A DNA stretch of 64,000 nt from Paraprevotella sp. (GCA_017937925.1 JAGBCQ010000008.1:124001-188000); one strand, 5' to 3'. Positions 8,147-17,200 are shown, counted from the first letter of the stretch. The notes: a model not told the origin generated them from the letters alone. Made by a program: numbers and translations.

Positions 8147-9055
8147 TCACTCCATATCTCCTTTTGATAAATTACAATCATTACATAAAACTTGTAAATT
8201 TTCTAGTACAGTTTCCCCTCCTTTTGACCAAGGTATAATATGATCAAAATGAATATTGTGAAATCCATCGTTACACTCTACTCCACATAAACGACAACGA
8301 TTTCCATCCCTCATTAAAACTTGTATTTTTAAACGATTACTAGGTTCACGTCTTGTCTTATGAATTATAGTAGGCTCCGCTAAATTAATAGTTTTAGCAC
8401 TAGATTCTTCCTCACTTTTTTCAGCAGTCGCATTCACGAATTGAATAAATAGGGTTAAAGTTTTACTCCAACTTCCAAATCGTCTAATATATGAGTTAAG
8501 ACTATATTTTGACACTCCATTTTTTACATCATTTGTTGTTGGTTGCCTACCCAATTTAATCCACATTGATTCTATTTCTAACAACAAAGCAATATCTGAA
8601 ATCATCTTCCCTTTACCCAAATTGTACGGTGTCGCATTTAGTTGGGCTAATTGCAATACTCTACTCCATCCACCTAACCTCTTGGTCATTTTATTTATCG
8701 CATATTTACCATATTTTTGATACTCACTATATGTTATGCTTTTACGATTCAACTTTTTTGCTATTGCTTTGACATCAATAATAAAATCTTCTTCCGATAT
8801 ACAACATTCATGTTTTTTACAATTCTTACGTGTATATTTTAATTGAGCTTCATCCAAAGCAAACTTCCATGAACCAAACCTTCTCCTTATGGTACTACTA
8901 TCATATTTACCTAATAAATCATACTCACTATACGTTAATGAATTTTTATTAAGACGAGTTGCAACAAACTGTAAATCTGAAAGTAAATCTTGATTTGATA
9001 TATTTCTATGCCTAATTTTAAGTTCGTATTTCATTATTATTAAGATATTTACCAA
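8147..9055 (-). CDS. HNH endonuclease with three homing-endonuclease-type repeats
   Basis: 302 residues. Three repeats of about 50 residues precede the nuclease, each with a helix, LTYSEY or ITYSEY (less clear in the third) and a GKY...RRFGSW or RLGGW core (about 22-75, 90-140, 155-205). This is the HNH-associated repeat pattern thought to bind DNA. The C-terminal HNH domain (about 240-302) shows CRLCGVECNDG, then HFDHIIPWSKGGETVLENLQ and CNDCNLSKGD, so the His-Asp-His catalytic core and the two zinc Cys pairs are intact. It could be a stand-alone homing or restriction-like nuclease. The start could also be the ATG at 9034 (MKYELK). Low GC and isolated position suggest transfer. Confidence 0.85.
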   Translation of the reverse strand: MVNILIIMKYELKIRHRNISNQDLLSDLQFVATRLNKNSLTYSEYDLLGKYDSSTIRRRFGSWKFALDEAQLKYTRKNCKKHECCISEEDFIIDVKAIAKKLNRKSITYSEYQKYGKYAINKMTKRLGGWSRVLQLAQLNATPYNLGKGKMISDIALLLEIESMWIKLGRQPTTNDVKNGVSKYSLNSYIRRFGSWSKTLTLFIQFVNATAEKSEEESSAKTINLAEPTIIHKTRREPSNRLKIQVLMRDGNRCRLCGVECNDGFHNIHFDHIIPWSKGGETVLENLQVLCNDCNLSKGDME

Positions 9056-9104
9056 TTATATAAAGAATAGCAATATTACTGCTATTTTCTATTACATTAA
9101 AACA

Positions 9105-9953
9105 CTATTTAACTAAAACAAAATCATACTCCGACCTCATTACATAATCATTATAAAACATATCCGGTCGCGATATCTTAAATTCTTGTTTATTTCTCCT
9201 CAGACGCGTTATGCAATCCTCATCAATTTCTGTAGTTATTAGATACTTACTTTTGTAATTTTGAACTGATTCTATCCAAAAGGAATTATCAACATTATAA
9301 ACCTCATCATTAAGAATATATGAAATTCTATTTCTAAATTTAAGCGGAGATTTATCTGATGTATATGAAATCTTCTCACTTATTTTAGAAGGCATATTAA
9401 ACTTATTATTACCACACACTGCATATATATAATCAGAAATACTAAAACTACGTACTAGTTTTGAGGCCTTAGCTGGAACGTAAATAAATTTCTCCATCCT
9501 CGTCGTTACTGACGTTGATTGACCTGCTGAAACTGTTGAAGACACATATCCACCTCTACTTATAGTCGTAGGAGTCCACAGATAGGGTGAATGTGTATAT
9601 CCATATTTAGTGTATGATGACATAAGAGATGACGTTGAAGAAACGCTACTATACGATGCCGATGTATATTCCTTATCGGAATAGTAATCGTATGCCATTC
9701 CATTCTGTATATAGAAAGAGAGGGTTAAATCTATATAAATATCCGTATCTGTTTTATTGGTAAAAATAAAATCCATCGAACCTGATTTGTCCCATAGATT
9801 ATAAATAATATCGCAATTTTCATCAGTATAAACTAAAGCATTATCAGTCTTATTTATATCTGTACCAACTTCATATACTTGATAATATACTTTCCAACAT
9901 GATTGTAAGCCTAACGTTATCAACGCAACAAAAATAAATCTTATGCTTTTCAT
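9105..9953 (-). CDS. Hypothetical lipoprotein
   Basis: 282 residues. The N terminus MKSIRFIFVALITLGLQSCW is a lipoprotein signal with Cys19 as the likely lipidation site. The mature part is beta-rich and Ser/Tyr-rich, with a long Ser/Thr stretch near residues 95-145 that resembles a flexible or surface-exposed loop. I do not recognise a family or a catalytic motif. A -7 box TATTTTTG lies on the minus strand at 9978-9985, giving it its own promoter. It is separated from the HNH gene by 49 bases containing the inverted words AATAGC/GCTATT. Confidence 0.7.
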   Translation of the reverse strand: MKSIRFIFVALITLGLQSCWKVYYQVYEVGTDINKTDNALVYTDENCDIIYNLWDKSGSMDFIFTNKTDTDIYIDLTLSFYIQNGMAYDYYSDKEYTSASYSSVSSTSSLMSSYTKYGYTHSPYLWTPTTISRGGYVSSTVSAGQSTSVTTRMEKFIYVPAKASKLVRSFSISDYIYAVCGNNKFNMPSKISEKISYTSDKSPLKFRNRISYILNDEVYNVDNSFWIESVQNYKSKYLITTEIDEDCITRLRRNKQEFKISRPDMFYNDYVMRSEYDFVLVK

Positions 9954-9977
9954 AGTACTTTATGTTAATTAATATCA

Positions 9978-9985
9978 CAAAAATA
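9978..9985 (-). promoter_or_regulatory. -7 box of the lipoprotein gene
   Basis: Exact TAnnTTTG match (TATTTTTG on the minus strand), 25 bases before the start codon. No clear -33 element was seen. Confidence 0.5.
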
Positions 9986-10228
9986 CTTCTTTTATTTAAT
10001 TTTCACAGCAGTCAGATAAATCTTTTTGTCCACTCTGCCATCTTTTTCAATCTATTTGAGCATTCAATACAATAAGCCTGTGATTGAACCACTACAATAT
10101 CCTTTCGGTTTCCATGGCATCAATAAAAAAGAATAAGCGAAACAATGTATCCATCACTGGAGGATTCTCTGAAAGGTTAAAAAAATAAATAAAATAAAAA
10201 CTGTAGGCATGATATTATTATTTTTTAA

Positions 10229-10236
10229 TACCTTTG
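10229..10236 (+). promoter_or_regulatory. -7 box immediately before the GHKL ATPase gene
   Basis: TACCTTTG matches the Bacteroides -7 consensus and ends 4 bases before the ATG at 10241. If used, transcription would begin at or next to the start codon, giving a leaderless or nearly leaderless mRNA. No -33 element is evident. Confidence 0.4.
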
Positions 10237-10240
10237 TGAT

Positions 10241-11149
10241 ATGTCAGAAGTTATAATACCTAACGTTACACGAGATGATCGAATAGGTAGTGTATTCAAC
10301 CATCTTTTTCGAATCATAGCGGAAAGCGAAAAGTTAGAAGGAAAAGTATTATGGAATTTTCAAGATGTACATTTCTTTCACCCATTTTTTGTTTTCCCAT
10401 TTTCGTTATATAGGTACGAACTCAGTAATAAGAAGAATGTTGAATGTAAAGGCATGAATGATGTTGTTCAATCATATTTCAGCACTATAAAATTCTTTGA
10501 CTTTATGGATTTGCGTGAAATTGGCGATTTTAATAATGTCTTAAAATGCTATAAAGAAAAGAGTTATACACCGATATGCCGTTTCTCTCTTTCTGATAAA
10601 AATATAGAGAGAATGCAATCTATAATCAAGGATGTCATTTTACAACAGATAAAGCTTCCTATTAATATAGAATCACATCTATCTTATATGCTTGGCGAAT
10701 TTGTATGTAATATGGAAGAACATTCACAAGGTAAATATGGTTATATATTCAGTCAATATCTTAAAAAGGAGAAATCTTTGTACCTATGTCTTGCTGATGA
10801 TGGAATAAGCATTTATTCAAGTTATATTTTTAAGGAGAAACATCTTGATAAAATAGACGAATACGAATCCAGTGCTCTTCGACTAGCAAAAGCAGGGTAT
10901 TCTAGTAAAGATAGACCTGAAGCAGAAAACCGAGGATATGGAATATCAACAAATAGTAATCTTTTAGTAAAAGGGTTTGGAGGTGCTTTTTTTATATTGT
11001 CTGGAGGAGCTTTTCACAGAGAAGAAGCTGAAAATAACATTTTTATAGAACTTCCTAAAAGTATAAGGTGGAACGGTACCATAATTTTAATGAAAATACC
11101 TTTGAGTGAAGCAAAGAATGTTAATCTTTATAAATACATGGAACGATGA
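10241..11149 (+). CDS. GHKL-type ATP-binding protein (histidine-kinase-like ATPase)
   Basis: 302 residues. The C-terminal half carries the Bergerat-fold signatures: N box LGEFVCNMEEHSQGKYG near residue 150 (Glu and Asn four apart, EHS as in anti-sigma kinases), a G1 motif LADDGISI and a G2 motif ENRGYGISTNSNLL with a Gly-rich lid. There is no His-kinase dimerisation helix and no receiver, so this is not a normal sensor kinase. The N-terminal half (about 1-130) is unassigned. The stop overlaps the start of a STAS-like gene by 4 bases (ATGA), so the two are translationally coupled; a kinase/antagonist switch like SpoIIAB/SpoIIAA is the natural reading, but the output is unknown. Confidence 0.8.
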   Translation: MSEVIIPNVTRDDRIGSVFNHLFRIIAESEKLEGKVLWNFQDVHFFHPFFVFPFSLYRYELSNKKNVECKGMNDVVQSYFSTIKFFDFMDLREIGDFNNVLKCYKEKSYTPICRFSLSDKNIERMQSIIKDVILQQIKLPINIESHLSYMLGEFVCNMEEHSQGKYGYIFSQYLKKEKSLYLCLADDGISIYSSYIFKEKHLDKIDEYESSALRLAKAGYSSKDRPEAENRGYGISTNSNLLVKGFGGAFFILSGGAFHREEAENNIFIELPKSIRWNGTIILMKIPLSEAKNVNLYKYMER

Positions 11150-11475
11150 AAAGAAATACTATAAAATTATCAACTTTATTAGGAGAAAACATAACATCAC
11201 GTAGCTCTTTACAAATATTATGTAATATATTAAAATCAAATGATGTAATTGACATGAGTGATATTGTTTTCATATCTCGCTCTGTAGCAGACGAATTATG
11301 TTACTTTGAAGAATCTTATAACATTATGTTTGTTGGCATGTCAGATTTTACAAGAAAAATGTTAAGTTTAGTGAGGAAGAACAGAAACAAGCCAAGAAAA
11401 CGGCAGGAACAAGATTCTAAATTTGTCGTATGCGATGATATTGAAACTTTACTATCTGTTGTGAGTAGTATATAA
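11146..11475 (+). CDS. STAS-like DUF4325 protein
   Basis: 109 residues with the DUF4325 pattern: TSRSSLQILCNIL, then DVIDMSDIVFISRSVADELC, where IDMS...ISRS corresponds to the conserved strand and phosphorylatable-Ser loop of STAS-like folds. The C-terminal part is basic (RKNRNKPRKRQEQ) and ends with a short hydrophobic helix. Overlaps the upstream GHKL ATPase gene by 4 bases. Such pairs are found in variable regions of many bacteria; a partner-switching or signalling function is inferred from the fold, not shown. A terminator follows at 11503. Confidence 0.8.
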   Translation: MKRNTIKLSTLLGENITSRSSLQILCNILKSNDVIDMSDIVFISRSVADELCYFEESYNIMFVGMSDFTRKMLSLVRKNRNKPRKRQEQDSKFVVCDDIETLLSVVSSI

Positions 11476-11502
11476 CTTATGAAACTTTGTCATAGAACAT
11501 AA

Positions 11503-11536
11503 GCGGTAATTCCACAAATCGAAATTACCGCCTTTA
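11503..11536 (+). terminator. Terminator after the GHKL/STAS-like pair
   Basis: Nine-base perfect inverted repeat GCGGTAATT (11503-11511) with AATTACCGC (11523-11531), followed by a short T-rich stretch. Confidence 0.65.
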
Positions 11537-11581
11537 TATTCTACATCCCTTTTAAACTAAAAAAACAGTAAACAAAAAGCA

Positions 11582-11617
11582 AAAGGAGATACGCCCTTTA
11601 CCTGACTTATCTCCTTT
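11582..11617 (-). terminator. Terminator of the DUF4250 gene
   Basis: Inverted repeat AAAGGAGATA (11582-11591) with TATCTCCTTT (11608-11617). Read on the minus strand it is followed by TTTTGCTTTTTG, as expected for a terminator downstream of the gene ending at 11647. Confidence 0.7.
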
Positions 11618-11646
11618 CATTTCTATATTATTGTGTTTGTGTGTGT

Positions 11647-11829
11647 TCACCAAAATTTGTTGGCCGACGGATTGTATTCGTAACCATATTCAGAAAGTTT
11701 GGTTTCCAACTCCTCACGATTGACATTCATATCATCGCATAACGCATCTAAAGAAGAGTAACAATCGCGTAGCTTCATGTTTATAAAACTCATCAGCATT
11801 GCTGCATCCTGCGGGAGTTCATTCATCAT
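11647..11829 (-). CDS. DUF4250 domain-containing small protein
   Basis: 60 residues, full family length. It matches the DUF4250 pattern closely: LPQDAAMLMSFINMKLRDCY, SSLDALCDDMNVNREELETK, and a C-terminal YEYNPSANKFW. Family members are small helical proteins of unknown function common in gut Bacteroidetes and Firmicutes. Own terminator downstream. The 292 bases upstream (11830-12121) hold only AT-rich sequence with several CCTTTACC-like words; I see no gene there. Confidence 0.85.
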   Translation of the reverse strand: MMNELPQDAAMLMSFINMKLRDCYSSLDALCDDMNVNREELETKLSEYGYEYNPSANKFW

Positions 11830-12121
11830 CAGACCAACTTTTAATCATTCCGTCTTGCTCGTTCAATCCTAAACGGGGAAACCTTAAACAATAAAACCCC
11901 TTACGACTTAAAGAATAGCAAGAACAATCCTTTTACCTTTTTAAAACTACTACCTTTACCTTTTACCTAACCTAATAACTTATGTTTCCTTTGTTCTGAG
12001 TGTAAAGTTATTCAGATTGAAAGTATTTTGCAAAGAATAAAATCAAATTAAAAGATTTACCCGTCATTTATTGATATAAATCAAGAAACAACGGGTAAAT
12101 TATACGAATATCTAAATTGCC

Positions 12122-13525
12122 TTATAACAAAAAGCGCACGATGTCATTATAACATGCAAGAACCATCAGTCCCATAATGAGAGCCATACCTACCATTTGG
12201 GCGCGCTCCATAAACTTATCACTTGGCGGACGACGCAGAATCATTTCGGCAATGAGGAACATAACATGTCCACCATCCAAAGCCGGAATCGGCAAAATGT
12301 TCATGAATGCCAACATCAAACTTAAGAAAGCGGTTGTTTCCCAGAAAGACAGCCAATCCCACGTTGCAGGGAAGATACTGCCTATCGTAATGAAGCTACC
12401 TACGCTCTTTGCACCATCCGATGTGAACAAATATTGTAAGTCACTGACGTAACCTGCTAAAACATCTATACCGTGGGATATACCGGCAGGGATACTCTCA
12501 AAGAAACCATATTCCACCTGTATGGGTTCATAATAATCTAACATACTCTGTTTTACGACTCCCATCTTATAATCTTCTGTCAGTTCGAAATGGATGGTAT
12601 CATTGGTAGTGGCATCCTTTGCCTGATACACCAAATCCATTTGCCTCATCTTGACACTATCCTCATGAGTACATCCGGCAGCCGCTAATTGCTCCAAACG
12701 TTGAGCCATTACGATATCAAAGTCTTGCCATGTAGCAATGGCATTACCATCCACCGCAACTATCCGAGCTCCATTTCGCATTCCTTGTTGATATACCGGA
12801 GAAGACTCCAAAACGGAATCAACCACAGCCGGCACGTATGGAACCATAAAGGCCGGGGTAGCTTTCAACATTTCTAACATTGACATATCCTCAGGCATAA
12901 AGATTTCTACCTCTTCCTGACCTCTCAACACCTTAACGACGCTTGCTTCGGACACTGTACGGTAAACGTCCCCACTCCATTTTACAATATCCTCGCCATC
13001 GGCAGACAATAAAATATCGCCATCACGGAAACCTATTTGTTCTGCTTGCTCATTAAATTGGAATCCCATTGACATGTTTTTCACGGGGATATATTGCTCA
13101 CCCCACGAAAACAATATCATGGTATAAATAAACAACGCCAATATGAAGTTGACCAGCACACCACCTATCATAATCAAAAGGCGTTGCCAAGCCGGTTTTG
13201 CTCTGAACTCCCACTTTTGAACAGGTTGTTTCATCTGTTCCACATCCATGCTCTCGTCTATCATGCCGGCTATCTTCACATAACCGCCGAACGGCAACCA
13301 ACCTATTCCGTATTCTGTTTCATGGTCCTTACATTTAGGGAACAATCGCGTGAACCACTTGTCCTTCGTACTGAACAGATGGAAATATGGGTCGAAAAAT
13401 AAAAAGAACTTCTCTACTTTTACTTTAAATAATTTAGAGAAAAGAAAATGTCCTGCCTCATGTAGTACAACGAGTATCGACAAAGAAAGCACCAATTGAA
13501 GGGCTTTAACTAATGTTGCATCCAT
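12122..13525 (-). CDS. rseP: RseP-type site-2 intramembrane metalloprotease
   Basis: 467 residues. The zinc motif LVVLHEAGHFLFS (HEAGH at 22-26) is in the first membrane helix, the second metal ligand lies in LPIPALDGGHVMFLIAE near residue 405, and there are four predicted membrane spans. Between them two PDZ-like segments are visible (DGDILLSADGEDIVKWSG; GARIVAVDGNAIATW). The enzyme cleaves membrane-bound anti-sigma factors and signal peptide remnants in the inner membrane. It is the last gene of the dxr operon side, 30 bases after dxr, a common order in Bacteroidetes linking isoprenoid and envelope functions. Confidence 0.94.
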   Translation of the reverse strand: MDATLVKALQLVLSLSILVVLHEAGHFLFSKLFKVKVEKFFLFFDPYFHLFSTKDKWFTRLFPKCKDHETEYGIGWLPFGGYVKIAGMIDESMDVEQMKQPVQKWEFRAKPAWQRLLIMIGGVLVNFILALFIYTMILFSWGEQYIPVKNMSMGFQFNEQAEQIGFRDGDILLSADGEDIVKWSGDVYRTVSEASVVKVLRGQEEVEIFMPEDMSMLEMLKATPAFMVPYVPAVVDSVLESSPVYQQGMRNGARIVAVDGNAIATWQDFDIVMAQRLEQLAAAGCTHEDSVKMRQMDLVYQAKDATTNDTIHFELTEDYKMGVVKQSMLDYYEPIQVEYGFFESIPAGISHGIDVLAGYVSDLQYLFTSDGAKSVGSFITIGSIFPATWDWLSFWETTAFLSLMLAFMNILPIPALDGGHVMFLIAEMILRRPPSDKFMERAQMVGMALIMGLMVLACYNDIVRFLL

Positions 13526-13555
13526 TATTACTTATTCGTTAATTACAATATTCAA

Positions 13556-14710
13556 CTATTTAATATATTCACTTGCTATTCGTCTCGCCTCTACATCAGT
13601 CTGTAAATAATCTTCCAAACTGCAATTCTCAACGAATGTAGCTCTTTGCATTGTTTTTTCTATCACTTCGCTCATCTCCAAGAAACCGATTCGTTCCTCA
13701 AGAAAAGCTCTATTGACAATTTCGTTCGCTGCATTGACAATACAAGCCATATTACCACCTTTGCGTAATGCCTCGTATGCCAAAGCCAAATTTCGGAAAC
13801 GTTTCGTGTCCGGTTCCTCAAACGTCAGAGTTGAATTCTTGAAGAAGTCCAACCTGTCGAACGAACTTTTTAAGCGTTGGGGATAGGAGAACGCGTATTG
13901 TATGGGAACACGCATATCAGGAACTCCTAATTGCGCCTTGACTGCACCGTCTGCAAATTGGACAGCGCTATGTACAATAGATTGCGGATGCACCACCACT
14001 TGAATTTGATCGGGCGTCACACCAAACAACCACTTCGCTTCAATAACTTCAAAACCTTTATTCATCATGGAGGCAGAGTCTATCGTAATTTTTGCACCCA
14101 TATCCCAATTGGGATGTTTCAAGGCTTCTGCTTTTGTAACCTTTGCCAACTGCTCCAAAGAGAAATTACGGAACGGACCACCGGAAGCTGTCAATATAAT
14201 TTTTTCTATCGGACTGACCTCACCGGTTATACATTGGAAGATTGCAGAATGTTCTGAATCAACAGGCAAAATACTGACCTTATAATCATTTGCCAACTTA
14301 CCGATTAACTCGCCGGCAACAACCAACGTTTCTTTATTCGCTAAAGCAATATTTTTTCTTGCTTTAATCGCGCTAATGGTCGGTCGCAAACCGGAAAAGC
14401 CCACCATGGCTGTCAGTACAACATCTATCGGTTGCTCCTGTACCACCTGACAGAGCGCATCTGCTCCGGCATATACCTTTATCGGCAAATCCGCCAAAGC
14501 ATCTTTTAACGTGGTATATTTTTCCTCATTGGCTATCACAACCACCTCCGGTTGGAATTTACGAGCTTGCTCTATCAACAAATCCACTTGATTATTGGCC
14601 GTTAGAACATACGCTTCATACAAATCCGAATGTTCCTCAATCACTTGCAGCGCTTGAGTTCCAATAGAACCGGTAGAACCTAATATGGCGATTTTCTTTT
14701 TTTTCATCAT
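13556..14710 (-). CDS. dxr: 1-deoxy-D-xylulose 5-phosphate reductoisomerase
   Basis: 384 residues, normal length. N-terminal NADPH-binding loop IAILGSTGSIGTQALQVI, the central block ALANKETLVVAGELI, the metal and substrate residues in LPVDSEHSAIFQC, and the lid/active-site segment LTASGGPFRN with HPNWDMGAKITIDSASMMNK are all present. It converts DXP to MEP, the second step of the non-mevalonate isoprenoid pathway; ispF of the same pathway lies at 35843. The start overlaps the stop of rimM by 4 bases, so translation is coupled. Confidence 0.96.
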   Translation of the reverse strand: MMKKKKIAILGSTGSIGTQALQVIEEHSDLYEAYVLTANNQVDLLIEQARKFQPEVVVIANEEKYTTLKDALADLPIKVYAGADALCQVVQEQPIDVVLTAMVGFSGLRPTISAIKARKNIALANKETLVVAGELIGKLANDYKVSILPVDSEHSAIFQCITGEVSPIEKIILTASGGPFRNFSLEQLAKVTKAEALKHPNWDMGAKITIDSASMMNKGFEVIEAKWLFGVTPDQIQVVVHPQSIVHSAVQFADGAVKAQLGVPDMRVPIQYAFSYPQRLKSSFDRLDFFKNSTLTFEEPDTKRFRNLALAYEALRKGGNMACIVNAANEIVNRAFLEERIGFLEMSEVIEKTMQRATFVENCSLEDYLQTDVEARRIASEYIK

Positions 14711-15237
14711 TCTTCCTCCAAAGTCAACAAACCTTGCGGCAAGTTCAAATATATCTTTCGCTCCTTGTGGGCTATGTTCGTTACAAATTCCTCACATGCC
14801 GGTACTAAAATATCTTTACCGTCAGGCGATACAATCTCAAACAGCACATTCATCGTATCATCATTAACACGGACTATTTGACCTAAATGCCCGGAAGACT
14901 CGTCGATTGCCTCAAACCCTGTAAAATAACTCCAGGTGTAACTATCATCTTCTATCTCATCCGTCAATGCTTTCGGGAAGAACACCTCAACACCCACCAT
15001 TTTTCGGGCTTTTTCTTCGGTGTCAATATCCTCAAACGTCACCAATGCAGTGCTATTACTTTTGAAACGGTACTCTGTCATAAAAAAAGGAACCAGAATG
15101 CCATCCATACGGCACACCAGATATTCAGCTTCCACACGGTCGAACACATCATCGGTAAACGACAAGTTCAACTCGCCGGATACACCATGCGTTTTGGTCA
15201 GTACTCCTATTTTATAAACCTCCTCTTCCCGAATCAT
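14707..15237 (-). CDS. rimM: Ribosome maturation factor RimM
   Basis: 176 residues. N-terminal domain starts with YKIGVLTKTHGVSGELNLSF, the usual RimM opening, followed by a PRC-barrel domain (about 95-170) with IVRVNDDTMNVLFEI and ILVPACEEFVTNI. RimM assists 16S rRNA processing and 30S head assembly through S19. It overlaps both murA (upstream, 4 bases) and dxr (downstream, 4 bases), so murA-rimM-dxr-rseP form one tight operon. Confidence 0.95.
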   Translation of the reverse strand: MIREEEVYKIGVLTKTHGVSGELNLSFTDDVFDRVEAEYLVCRMDGILVPFFMTEYRFKSNSTALVTFEDIDTEEKARKMVGVEVFFPKALTDEIEDDSYTWSYFTGFEAIDESSGHLGQIVRVNDDTMNVLFEIVSPDGKDILVPACEEFVTNIAHKERKIYLNLPQGLLTLEEE

Positions 15238-16544
15238 TCTTCAACACGTTTGATAGATGCTCCCAACGCCGTTAAACGCGCCTCAATATTCTCATATCCG
15301 CGGTCAATCTGCTCTATATTACTGATACGACTTACGCCTTCTGCACTCATAGCTGCTATCAACAAAGCGATACCTGCACGGATGTCCGGTGAGGACATAC
15401 GTCCGCCTCTCAATCGAATCTGATGATCATGACCTACAACCACAGCACGGTGCGGGTCGCACAATATAATCTGCGCCCCCATATCAATCAACTTATCCAC
15501 AAAGAACAGACGACTCTCAAACATTTTTTGATGAATCAGCACCGTTCCTTTCGCTTGTGTTGCCACTACCAAGAGTACGCTCAACAAGTCGGGTGTCAAT
15601 CCCGGCCAAGGCGCATCACTCAAGGTCATAAACGAGCCATCAAGGAAAGATTCTATCTCATAATGGTCATGTCGCGGAATGAACAAGTCATCGCCATCTT
15701 TTACGATTTTTATGCCCAAACGTCCGAAGGTGTAAGGAATGATTCCTAAATTATCATAACTGACATTCTTTATTCGCACGCCATCACCAACCATCGCAGC
15801 CATACCAATAAAACTGCCTACTTCAATCATATCCGGCAAAATGGTATGCGTCGTACCATGTAACGTCTTGACACCTTCTACTCGCAGCAAGTTGGAAGCT
15901 ATTCCTGTAATCTTCGCTCCCATAGCATTGAGCATTCGGCACAATTGCTGAATGTATGGTTCACAAGCCGCATTATAAATAGTCGTAACACCTTCAGCCA
16001 TCACTGCCGCCATAATTATATTGGCAGTACCTGTTACGGAGGCCTCATCCAAAAGCATATCCGTTCCTACCAACTTTTCAGCCTGTATGTTGAAGACACC
16101 ACGGTTGACATCGTAATCAAAATGAGCTCCCAAGCGTTGTATTCCCAAGAAATGAGTATCCAATCGTCTGCGTCCGATTTTGTCACCACCCGGTTTCGCC
16201 ATCTTCGCACAACCAAAACGAGCCAACATCGGACCTATCAACATCACACTGCCTCTCAACTTGGAACATCTCGTCAAATAATCCTCACTCTGAATATACT
16301 CAAGATTCACTTCTTTCGCACAAAAAGTATAATCCCCTTTGCTGTTACGAGTAACTTGTACGCCAATATCTTCCAATAACTTGATTTGGTTGTTGATGTC
16401 CGATATGTCGGGAATATTTTTAATACGTACCGGTTCTGAGGATAACAGAACAGCACATATCACTTGCAACGCCTCATTTTTGGCGCCTTGTGGTATTATA
16501 TCTCCGGTCAGTCGATGACCACCCTCTATAACGAATGAAGCCAT
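15234..16544 (-). CDS. murA: UDP-N-acetylglucosamine 1-carboxyvinyltransferase, Asp-type
   Basis: 436 residues. The EPSP-synthase fold is recognised from PQGAKNEALQVICAVLLSS at the N terminus, LRGSVMLIGPMLARFGCAK, and the C-terminal RAGIALLIAAMSAEG. The loop that carries the catalytic Cys115 in E. coli (PGGCTIG) reads PGGDKIG near residue 120, so Asp replaces Cys. This change is known to make MurA insensitive to fosfomycin. The enzyme makes the first committed precursor of peptidoglycan. First gene of the overlapping set murA-rimM-dxr-rseP. Confidence 0.95.
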   Translation of the reverse strand: MASFVIEGGHRLTGDIIPQGAKNEALQVICAVLLSSEPVRIKNIPDISDINNQIKLLEDIGVQVTRNSKGDYTFCAKEVNLEYIQSEDYLTRCSKLRGSVMLIGPMLARFGCAKMAKPGGDKIGRRRLDTHFLGIQRLGAHFDYDVNRGVFNIQAEKLVGTDMLLDEASVTGTANIIMAAVMAEGVTTIYNAACEPYIQQLCRMLNAMGAKITGIASNLLRVEGVKTLHGTTHTILPDMIEVGSFIGMAAMVGDGVRIKNVSYDNLGIIPYTFGRLGIKIVKDGDDLFIPRHDHYEIESFLDGSFMTLSDAPWPGLTPDLLSVLLVVATQAKGTVLIHQKMFESRLFFVDKLIDMGAQIILCDPHRAVVVGHDHQIRLRGGRMSSPDIRAGIALLIAAMSAEGVSRISNIEQIDRGYENIEARLTALGASIKRVEE

Positions 16545-16582
16545 ATTTCTTTATTGGGATTTATGAATCACTACTAACTTTA

Positions 16583-17197
16583 TCAGTTCTTCCTTTTATT
16601 TTTCTTGGGCGCATTCCGATTGGAAGAAGTACTGCGCGCCATACTCTTTGCATATAAACTTGAAAAGGCTTGAAAACGCTCTTTATCCAATTTTACAGTA
16701 CCGTCGGTATATGCTTCCAAATCCGCCGCTATTTTCTCATCATCCATAGCGTCCTTGTTCCAATTGCCCAAACTTTGTTTCATCTGAACAGCTACCAACA
16801 TGGTCAGTTCCTCACGCTCCGGTCCTTCGGGCATCTCAGCAAGTGACTTGATGAGTTTCTCCAATAAGTTCCCATAATGCCGACTGCGTATAGTTTTCAT
16901 CGGATAAGCCAACGGAGCCGGTTTGTATGTTCCTTCTTGTTTGGGTACAATCTCATACGGATAATCTATATCCAATTTATAATCTGCCATGATAGCTAAA
17001 TGATCCCACAACTTATGCTTAAAGTCAGGAACATCCCGCAAATGAGGGAACATATTGCCCATAATGGCAACTATCGTATTGGCACAACGCTGACGTTCCT
17101 CTCTGTTCTCAATGGTTAGTGCAAACTCTACCATGTTTTGAATGCTCCGACCATACTCAGGCATCGGCAATTTCTTTCGTTGGGTATTATAATTCAT
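16583..17197 (-). CDS. DUF4290 family protein
   Basis: 204 residues. The opening MNYNTQRKKLPMPEYGRSIQ followed by MVEFALTIENREERQRCA and an AIMGNMFPHLRD segment is the conserved core of DUF4290, a soluble cytoplasmic family restricted to Bacteroidetes and nearly always encoded next to murA. The C terminus is basic (RNAPKKNKRKN). Role unknown; the fixed linkage to murA suggests a link to cell wall synthesis, which is inference. Confidence 0.88.
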   Translation of the reverse strand: MNYNTQRKKLPMPEYGRSIQNMVEFALTIENREERQRCANTIVAIMGNMFPHLRDVPDFKHKLWDHLAIMADYKLDIDYPYEIVPKQEGTYKPAPLAYPMKTIRSRHYGNLLEKLIKSLAEMPEGPEREELTMLVAVQMKQSLGNWNKDAMDDEKIAADLEAYTDGTVKLDKERFQAFSSLYAKSMARSTSSNRNAPKKNKRKN

Positions 17198-17200
17198 TTG

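Noticed and set aside
8147..9055. HNH protein as a Cas9 or IscB relative
   Set aside because: There is no RuvC domain, arginine-rich helix or nearby guide-RNA-like repeat; the three tandem repeats point to the homing-type HNH family.
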